Source of the DNA: Actinomycetes bacterium
Lineage (GTDB): Bacteria; Actinomycetota; Actinomycetes; Actinomycetales; Microbacteriaceae
Length of the DNA: 9,657 nucleotides
Reading direction: 5' to 3'
Assembly (NCBI GenBank): GCA_023386675.1
Contig: JAEWJG010000374.1
Span: 1-9,657 of the forward strand
The translations under genes and the position numbers were made by a program. Under the pieces are notes generated by a model. It made no database searches, had not been told where the DNA came from, and saw only the letters and a program-made list of their open reading frames with translations. Every line of letters starts with the position of its first letter. Position 1 is the stretch's first letter. Below are positions 5,102-9,657 of the stretch, piece after piece.

Positions 5102-5848
5102 ATGACCGACTTTGTGACCACGCCCCGCCTCGTCCTCCTCCCCGCGGTCGACGTCGCGGACGGCAAGGCGGTGCGCCTCACGCAGGGAGAGGCCGGCAGC
5201 GAGACCAGCTACGGCGACCCGGTGGACGCCGCGGCCGAATGGGCCGAGGCCGGTGCCGAGTGGATCCACCTGGTCGATCTCGACGCCGCCTTCGGGCGCG
5301 GGGAGAACCGCTCGCTGCTGAAGCGCGTCATCCACCAGGTGAAGGGCGTCAGGATCGAACTCTCGGGCGGCATCCGCGACGACGAGTCGCTCGCGCAGGC
5401 GCTCGAGGCGGGCGCCTCCCGGGTGAACCTCGGCACCGCAGCGCTGGAGAACCCGGAGTGGGCCGCCCACGCGATCGCCGAGTACGGCGAGGCGATCGCC
5501 GTCGGCCTGGACGTGCGGGGCACGACGCTCGCGGCCCGCGGCTGGACGCGCGAGGGCGGCGACCTGTGGGAGGTTCTCGATCGCCTCGAGGACGCAGGCT
5601 GCGCCCGCTACGTCGTCACCGACGTGACGAAGGACGGCACGCTGCGCGGTCCCAATCTCGACCTGCTGCGCCAAGTGCTCGACCGCACAGAGCGTCCCGT
5701 CGTCGCCTCCGGCGGCATCTCGAACCTCGACGACATCGCCGCGCTACGCGAGCTGGTGCCGCTGGGCCTCGAAGGCGCGATCGTCGGCAAGGCGCTCTAC
5801 GCGGGCGCGTTCACGCTGCCCGAGGCGCTGGATGTCGCGGGGCGCTGA
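5102..5848 (+). CDS. priA: PriA: bifunctional HisA/TrpF phosphoribosyl isomerase
   Basis: This 248-residue TIM-barrel enzyme performs the HisA Amadori rearrangement of ProFAR to PRFAR. In actinobacteria PriA also does the TrpF step of tryptophan synthesis (PRA to CdRP). Both catalytic aspartates can be seen: Asp17 in LLPAVDV at the N-terminal half and Asp174 in TDVTKDGT at the C-terminal half. Phosphate-binding loops are ELSGGIRDD (86-94) and VASGGIS (201-207). The ARGWTR segment (145-150) holds the Arg and Trp used by PriA to switch between substrates, which favours PriA over a plain HisA. A good ribosome-binding site (AAGGA, 5093-5097) precedes the ATG, 48 bases after hisH. Dual function is inferred from family knowledge and taxon; absence of a separate trpF in the genome would support it. 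Confidence 0.92.
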   Translation: MTDFVTTPRLVLLPAVDVADGKAVRLTQGEAGSETSYGDPVDAAAEWAEAGAEWIHLVDLDAAFGRGENRSLLKRVIHQVKGVRIELSGGIRDDESLAQALEAGASRVNLGTAALENPEWAAHAIAEYGEAIAVGLDVRGTTLAARGWTREGGDLWEVLDRLEDAGCARYVVTDVTKDGTLRGPNLDLLRQVLDRTERPVVASGGISNLDDIAALRELVPLGLEGAIVGKALYAGAFTLPEALDVAGR

Positions 5849-6749
5849 CCCCGGAGCCGGGGACGCGGCAGCTGGGGACGGTCGGACCCGGGACGGTCGG
5901 ACCGGGGAGGGTCGGACCGGTATCGCGGGTCGTGGCTCCGCTGCGCGCGGCCCGAGCGAGGAGGGTGCCGCGCGGCTCGCCGGCTTCGCCGCCTCTCTCG
6001 CCGACTCCGCCGGGCAGCCCTGGGAGGGACGCGAGTTCGACGACAATCCGTTCGGCGACGACGACGGCTCCGCCCCTCCCGCGCTTCTCGGCGCGCTCGC
6101 CGCATTCCGCGCGGGGGAGGCCGGCGCTGAGGTGGTCGTGGACGCGCTGCGCGGCTCCCGCATCCTCATCCCGCTGGTGGCCGACCTCGGCGACGAGGGT
6201 GAGAACGACGCCGGGCTCCGGGTCGACAAGACGCAGGAGCTGTCGATCGTCACAGTGGCCGGACCCGACGGCCGGACGGTGCAGCCCGTCTTCAGCTCGG
6301 TGACCGCGATGACGGCGTGGAATCCCTCCGCCCGCCCCGTCCCTGCCGACGGCCGCCGCGCCGCGCTGGCCGCGGCCGCCGAGGGCACCGAGCTGATCGT
6401 GCTCGACCCGACGTCCGAGACCGAGTTCGTGCTGCGTCGGCCCGCCGTGTGGGCCGTCGCGCAGGGGACGCCGTGGCTGCCCAGCGACCGCGATCCGGCC
6501 GTCGCCGAGGCGTTCCGGGCCTCCATCGCGTCCGAGCTGGGGGTCCACGACGTCGCGCTCGTCTCCGGCGACCCGCAGAGCCGGCTTGCGGGAGAGGAAC
6601 TGCTGGTGCGTCTGGCCCTCGCGGCCGGGCTGACCCAGGAGGAGCTGGATGCCATCCTCGCCCGCCTTGCACAGCGCTGGGCCGCCGACGATGTGATCGC
6701 CACCCGGGTCGACTCGCTCCGCGTGCAGCTCGTGGCCTCCCGGGACTGA
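5832..6749 (+). CDS. SseB-family protein with N-terminal low-complexity tail
   Basis: The 305-residue protein matches the SseB N-terminal domain type (PF07179) over about 85-205, with the hydrophobic block VVVDALRGSRILIPLVADLG (101-120) and the PVFSSVTAMTAW segment (152-163). The exact role of this family in actinobacteria is unknown. Residues 1-50 are low-complexity Gly/Arg/Asp and include three 5-residue repeats (DGRTR, DGRTG, EGRTG at 16-30) encoded by a 15-bp tandem repeat. The ATG lies 17 bases inside the end of priA and has GAGG six bases upstream, so it is probably co-translated with priA. No other ATG or GTG occurs in frame before the domain, which supports this start despite the odd tail. 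The C-terminal 230-300 is helical and Ala/Leu-rich. Residues 64-80 are acidic. Confidence 0.85.
   Translation: MSRGADPGAGDAAAGDGRTRDGRTGEGRTGIAGRGSAARGPSEEGAARLAGFAASLADSAGQPWEGREFDDNPFGDDDGSAPPALLGALAAFRAGEAGAEVVVDALRGSRILIPLVADLGDEGENDAGLRVDKTQELSIVTVAGPDGRTVQPVFSSVTAMTAWNPSARPVPADGRRAALAAAAEGTELIVLDPTSETEFVLRRPAVWAVAQGTPWLPSDRDPAVAEAFRASIASELGVHDVALVSGDPQSRLAGEELLVRLALAAGLTQEELDAILARLAQRWAADDVIATRVDSLRVQLVASRD
5875..5919 (+). repeat. 15-bp tandem repeat, three copies, in the SseB-like gene
   Basis: Three head-to-tail units are seen at 5875-5889, 5890-5904 and 5905-5919. The first reads GGGACGGTCGGACCC; the second differs at one base and the third at two. The unit length is a multiple of three, so copy-number change keeps the frame and only adds or removes five residues (D/E-G-R-T-R/G). 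It sits in the probably disordered N-terminal tail. Confidence 0.85.
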
Positions 6750-6780
6750 GTCGCCCCGTCCCGCCTAGGCTGGAGGCACC

Positions 6781-6999
6781 ATGACCGTCTTCGCCGCCAT
6801 CGTGCTGTTCCTCAACGCCCTCTTCAATGTCTTCGCGTGGCCGCGCTTCTTCGCGCGCGTGCGCACGGACCAGCGGGCGCGGGACGCCGCCGGCCGTGCG
6901 ACGCCGTTCCTCATCGTGCACGGCGTGCTGCTCGGCGTCGCGCTGCTCCTTGCGGCGCTGTCCGCGGTGGCGGGCGTCCTGCTGCTGGTGGCAGGCTGA
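6781..6999 (+). CDS. SCO4848-family small membrane protein
   Basis: The 72-residue protein has two membrane helices, at about 2-20 and 43-70, joined by a basic cytosolic-type loop (RFFARVRTDQRARDAAGRATP, 22-42). The pattern of an early Trp-Pro-x-Phe (WPRFF, 20-24), a charged loop and FLIVHGVLLG (43-52) agrees with the SCO4848 family of actinobacterial membrane proteins, whose function is not known. The start ATG is preceded by GGAGG (6772-6776) with good spacing. The gene sits 31 bases after the SseB-like gene and only 4 bases before the HhH-GPD gene, so it probably shares a transcript with one or both. No catalytic residue can be assigned. Confidence 0.85.
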   Translation: MTVFAAIVLFLNALFNVFAWPRFFARVRTDQRARDAAGRATPFLIVHGVLLGVALLLAALSAVAGVLLLVAG

Positions 7000-7003
7000 A
7001 GCC

Positions 7004-7570
7004 ATGCCTCTCTCCATCACCGGCGACGCCGCGGCGGACGCCCTCCTCGACGAGTCCCCCTTCGCCCTGCTGACCGGGATGCTGCTCGACCAGCAGATCC
7101 CGATGGAGACCGCGTTCAGCGGCCCCGCGAAGCTGAGGGACCGGCTCGGTGAGCTCGACCCCCGGGGCATCGCCGGCATGGACCCGGAGAAGCTGGCGGC
7201 TGTCATGAAGCAGCCGCCGGCGGTCCACCGGTTCCCCGGGTCGATGGCCGGGCGCGTGCAGGCGCTCGCCGCCGCGATCGTGGCCGACTGGGGCGGCGAC
7301 ACCGCCGCGATCTGGACGCAGGGCGACCCGGACGGCGCCGAGGTCCTGCGCCGGCTGAAGGCGCTTCCGGGCTTCGGCGAGCAGAAGGCGAAGATCTTCC
7401 TCGCCCTTCTGGGCAAGCAGAAGGGGCTGCAGGCGGCGGGGTGGGAGAAGGCCGCAGGGGACTACGGCGCCGTCGGGTACCGCTCGGTCGCCGACATCGT
7501 CGACGCCGACTCGCTGGCGAAGGTGCGCGAGCACAAGCGAGCGGTGAAGGCGGCTGCCAAGGCGAAGTGA
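7004..7570 (+). CDS. HhH-GPD-type base-excision DNA repair protein (TIGR03252-like)
   Basis: This 188-residue soluble protein belongs to the HhH-GPD glycosylase superfamily, actinobacterial subtype. The helix-hairpin-helix is LKALPGFGEQKAKIFLALLG (118-137); such motifs grip the DNA backbone in a non-sequence-specific way. The N-terminal LLTGMLLDQQIPMETAFSG (22-40) is the other conserved helix block. In endonuclease III the hairpin is LPGVGRKTAN with a catalytic Lys; here the aligned position is Gln127, with Lys128 next to it. No clear catalytic Asp follows the hairpin, and the four-Cys iron-sulphur loop is absent. It is therefore a probable DNA-repair-related protein whose glycosylase activity is unproven. 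The ATG is four bases after the SCO4848-like gene, which suggests one transcript. The C-terminus is Lys/Ala-rich, a further possible DNA contact. Confidence 0.85.
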   Translation: MPLSITGDAAADALLDESPFALLTGMLLDQQIPMETAFSGPAKLRDRLGELDPRGIAGMDPEKLAAVMKQPPAVHRFPGSMAGRVQALAAAIVADWGGDTAAIWTQGDPDGAEVLRRLKALPGFGEQKAKIFLALLGKQKGLQAAGWEKAAGDYGAVGYRSVADIVDADSLAKVREHKRAVKAAAKAK

Positions 7571-7589
7571 GCCGCGGACTTCGTCCCCA

Positions 7590-7611
7590 GCCGGCCGATC
7601 CTTCCGCCGGC
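7590..7611. repeat. Inverted repeat after the HhH-GPD gene, weak terminator candidate
   Basis: GCCGGC occurs at 7590-7595 and 7606-7611 with a 10-base loop, giving a 6-bp stem 20 bases after the HhH-GPD stop. No T-run follows. It could slow or end transcription or mean nothing. A GCGATCGC palindrome follows immediately at 7612-7619. Confidence 0.3.
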
Positions 7612-7622
7612 GCGATCGCTGT

Positions 7623-7631
7623 TGTGGATAA
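7623..7631 (-). promoter_or_regulatory. Perfect DnaA box (TTATCCACA on the minus strand) in an intergenic region
   Basis: The plus strand reads TGTGGATAA, the exact reverse complement of the DnaA consensus site. It is intergenic, 71 bases upstream of the large nuclease gene, where a bound DnaA could affect that gene's transcription. It shares the 10-base core GTTATCCACA with the copy inside hisC. There is no cluster of boxes here, so an origin is unlikely. Confidence 0.5.
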
Positions 7632-7701
7632 CGCCGCCGGTGTCGGTGGTCGCCGATAGCCTCGGTGTACCGGGTCGCGCAGCCGGAGGAAGGAGGTCGC
7701 C

Positions 7702-9657
7702 GTGTTCCTGCTGGACGGGGTCATCGTCACGAGCGCCAGCGACCTCACCGAGGCGTCCAAGTGCGAGTTCGCGTTCCTGCGGACCGTAGACGTCAAGCTC
7801 GGTCGCCTCGAGAAGACCGAAGAGGTCGACGACCCGATGTACGTGCGTTCGTCCCGCATGGGCGACGAGCAGGAGCACCGCATCCTCGAGCGCTACCGCG
7901 AGACGTTCGGCGCCGGGGTGGCCGAGATCGAACGGCCGCCGCAGTTGACCGCGGAGTCGCTGGCCGAGGCCGTGAGACTGACCTCCGAGGCGTTCGCCCG
8001 CGGCGCCGAGGTGGTGTTCCAGGCCACCTTCTTCGACGGCGCGTTCGTCGGCTTCGCCGACTTCGTGGTGCGGCTGCCCGACGGGCGGTACCGGGTGCAG
8101 GACTCCAAGCTCGCCCGCAGCGCACGAGTGACAGCGCTGCTGCAGCTCGCCGCCTACGCGGAGCAGCTGCGGCGGATGGGCGTGGAGGTCGACGACACGG
8201 TCGAGCTGCTGCTCGGCGACGGTTCCGTCAGCGAGCACTCGCTCGCCGACATCGAGCCGGTGTATCGCAAGCGCCGGGCGCGGCTGCTGACGATCATCGC
8301 GGAGCACGTCGCCGATACCGGCCCGGTCGCCTGGGGCGACCCGCGGTTCACCGTCGACGGGCGATGCGACACCTGCGACGCCGAGGTGCAGGCGACGCGG
8401 GACGTACTTCTCGTCGCCGGCATGCGCGTGACGCAGCGCGAGCACCTGCTTGCCGCGGGGCTGGGCACCATCGACGCGCTGGCGGCGTCGATCGGACCGG
8501 TCGACGGCATCCCCGAGGGCACGCTCGACGGGCTGCGCGAGCAGGCGCGCCTGCAGCTGCAGGCGGTGCCCGGATCGCCTCCGCCGGTGCGGGTCTTCAA
8601 CGCGCCGGTGCTCGCGGTGCTGCCACATCCCGATGCCGGCGACATCTTCTTCGACTTCGAGGGCGACCCGCTCTACACCGAGGGGGCGGGGGAGCGCTGG
8701 AACCTCGACTACCTGTTCGGCCTGGTCGACCAGGAGGAGCGGTTCACCGCCTTCTGGGCCCACGACTTCGCGGCCGAACGTGTGGCGCTGGAGGCGTTCC
8801 TGGCGTTCGTGCGCGAGCGCCGGCGGCAGTACCCCGGCATGCACATCTACCATTACGCGGCATACGAGCAGACCCATCTGCTCTCGCTGGCCGCCCGGCA
8901 CGGCGTCGGCGAAGAGGAGGTCGACGGGCTGCTCCGCGACAACGTGATGGTCGACCTCTATCCGCTGGTGCGCAAGGCGGTGCGCGTCGGGTCGCGGTCC
9001 TACTCCATCAAGAAGCTCGAACCGCTGTACATGGGCGACGAGCTGCGCGAGAGCGACGTGACCAACGGCGCGGATTCCATCACCGAGTACGCCAATGCCC
9101 GCGATCTGATCGCCCTCGGTCGGCTCGACGAGGCGCAGCCGCTGCTCGACGACATCGGCGAGTACAACCGGTACGACTGCGTCTCGACCCTCCGCTTGCG
9201 CGACTGGTTGCTCGCCCGCGCGGCCGAGAACGGGATCCCGGTCGGTGCCGCACCGGCGGAGGAGTCGGAGGTCGCACCCGACGAGTCGCCGCTGCGGGCC
9301 GGTCTGCTCGCGTTCGCAGGCGATCCGCTCGACCCGCACCGGTCGAGCGACCGCGAGGCCATGGCGCTCGCCGCCGCGGCGATCGACTTCCACCGACGGG
9401 AGCAGAAGAGCTTCTGGCAGTCGCATTTCGCACGGCTGATCCAGCCGATCGAGGAGTGGGCAGAGACGCGCGACGTCCTGGTGGTCGAGCGCGCGGTGGT
9501 GCTGCGCGACTGGTACATCGACGAGGGGCAGAAGGTCGAGCGGCGGGAGCTGCTGCTGACCGGGCAGTGGGGCGCGGGGAGCGCGGTGCGGGTGAGCGAG
9601 CGCAGCGGTCCGTACCTGCTCTACGAGTACCCGGGTCCGTTCCGGCAGCCGCGGGCG
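7702..9657 (+). CDS. TM0106-type RecB-like nuclease with DEDD exonuclease-like domain (3' end beyond window)
   Basis: 652 codons are open to the window edge. The GTG start has an excellent AAGGAGGT (7690-7697) five bases upstream of it. Residues 1-230 form a RecB/Cas4-like nuclease: His59, Asp120 (GFADF), Asp134-Ser-Lys136, and Gln148/Tyr152 (QLAAY). Cys21, Cys222 and Cys225 match three of the four cluster cysteines usual in Cas4-like nucleases; a fourth is not evident. A linker with a helix-hairpin-helix-like region (about 240-290) follows. Residues 312-510 form a YprB-like RNase H-fold domain with DFEGDP (318-323; Asp318, Glu320), Asp418 and YNRYD (488-492; Asp492), the DEDD pattern. Homologues usually continue into a superfamily 1 (Dna2/UPF1-like) helicase of about 1,150 residues in total; this part is not visible here. 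The likely role is DNA end processing or repair in the cytosol, inferred from the family. Confidence 0.9.
   Translation, partial: MFLLDGVIVTSASDLTEASKCEFAFLRTVDVKLGRLEKTEEVDDPMYVRSSRMGDEQEHRILERYRETFGAGVAEIERPPQLTAESLAEAVRLTSEAFARGAEVVFQATFFDGAFVGFADFVVRLPDGRYRVQDSKLARSARVTALLQLAAYAEQLRRMGVEVDDTVELLLGDGSVSEHSLADIEPVYRKRRARLLTIIAEHVADTGPVAWGDPRFTVDGRCDTCDAEVQATRDVLLVAGMRVTQREHLLAAGLGTIDALAASIGPVDGIPEGTLDGLREQARLQLQAVPGSPPPVRVFNAPVLAVLPHPDAGDIFFDFEGDPLYTEGAGERWNLDYLFGLVDQEERFTAFWAHDFAAERVALEAFLAFVRERRRQYPGMHIYHYAAYEQTHLLSLAARHGVGEEEVDGLLRDNVMVDLYPLVRKAVRVGSRSYSIKKLEPLYMGDELRESDVTNGADSITEYANARDLIALGRLDEAQPLLDDIGEYNRYDCVSTLRLRDWLLARAAENGIPVGAAPAEESEVAPDESPLRAGLLAFAGDPLDPHRSSDREAMALAAAAIDFHRREQKSFWQSHFARLIQPIEEWAETRDVLVVERAVVLRDWYIDEGQKVERRELLLTGQWGAGSAVRVSERSGPYLLYEYPGPFRQPRA

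Noticed and set aside
4166..5674. Minus-strand open frame of 502 codons opposite hisB, hisH and priA
   Set aside because: No recognisable domain, and it spans three well-supported genes on the other strand.
5239..6303. Plus-strand open frame of 354 codons overlapping priA and the SseB-like gene
   Set aside because: Arg/Pro-rich shadow in a different frame of two genes with recognisable domains; no ribosome-binding site fits.
6766..6771. TAGGCT as a -10 promoter for the SCO4848-like gene
   Set aside because: A transcript starting from it would begin inside or after the GGAGG that serves the ATG at 6781, which makes the two signals incompatible. The hexamer is probably chance.
2659..7570. Possible CRISPR array or tRNA gene in the his region
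   Set aside because: Apart from the three 15-bp units in the SseB-like gene there is no spaced direct repeat and no cloverleaf-like sequence.
7657..7662. TAGCCT as a -10 promoter for the nuclease gene
   Set aside because: The distance to the start is acceptable, but there is no -35 partner at 16-18 bases, so it is too weak to list as a feature.
7462..9426. Long minus-strand open frame (654 codons) opposite the nuclease gene
   Set aside because: It is Arg/Val/Gly/Asp-rich without domain motifs and lies antisense to a gene with intact nuclease motifs and a strong ribosome-binding site. Such frames arise from codon bias in GC-rich DNA.

Overview
The window is GC-rich DNA of actinobacterial type, most likely from a Microbacteriaceae-like member of the Actinomycetota. 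This is inferred from four things: frequent GTG starts, a hisC-hisB-hisH-priA cluster with a PriA-type HisA, an SCO4848-family membrane protein, and an actinobacterial HhH-GPD protein and TM0106-type nuclease. No rRNA, tRNA, insertion sequence or CRISPR array was seen.

Layout. (1) Positions 1-2479, minus strand: a compact cassette that reads leftwards. It holds a 31-residue peptide gene with a good ribosome-binding site, a perfect 10-bp hairpin, a 413-residue TPR-like protein, an ABC ATPase, and the first codons of an ABC-2-type permease cut by the window edge. Sampled stretches have visibly lower GC than the rest of the window. (2) Positions 2480-2658: a divergent intergenic region with two small inverted repeats and a candidate promoter for hisC. 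(3) Positions 2659-5848, plus strand: hisC, hisB, hisH and priA, with 4-base overlaps between the first three. They supply middle and late steps of histidine synthesis. PriA probably also serves tryptophan synthesis. (4) Positions 5832-7570: an SseB-like protein with a 15-bp tandem repeat near its start, a two-helix SCO4848-family membrane protein, and a HhH-GPD base-excision-repair-like protein. (5) Positions 7571-7701: an intergenic stretch with an inverted repeat and a perfect DnaA box. (6) Positions 7702-9657: the first 652 codons of a large TM0106-type RecB-like nuclease with a DEDD exonuclease-like domain, open at the right edge.

The best candidate for an undescribed system is the leftward cassette. 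A short Cys-free peptide is made first, is set apart by a hairpin, and is followed by a TPR protein and an ABC-2 exporter. This looks like a peptide (bacteriocin, RiPP-like or signal) with its cytosolic partner and its export or immunity pump. The peptide's function, and whether it is modified, cannot be told from the sequence. A regulatory leader-peptide role is the main alternative. Secondary points of interest are two perfect DnaA boxes outside any recognised origin, apparently leaderless promoters at hisC and inside the hisC 3' end, and the tandem repeat in the SseB-like gene.
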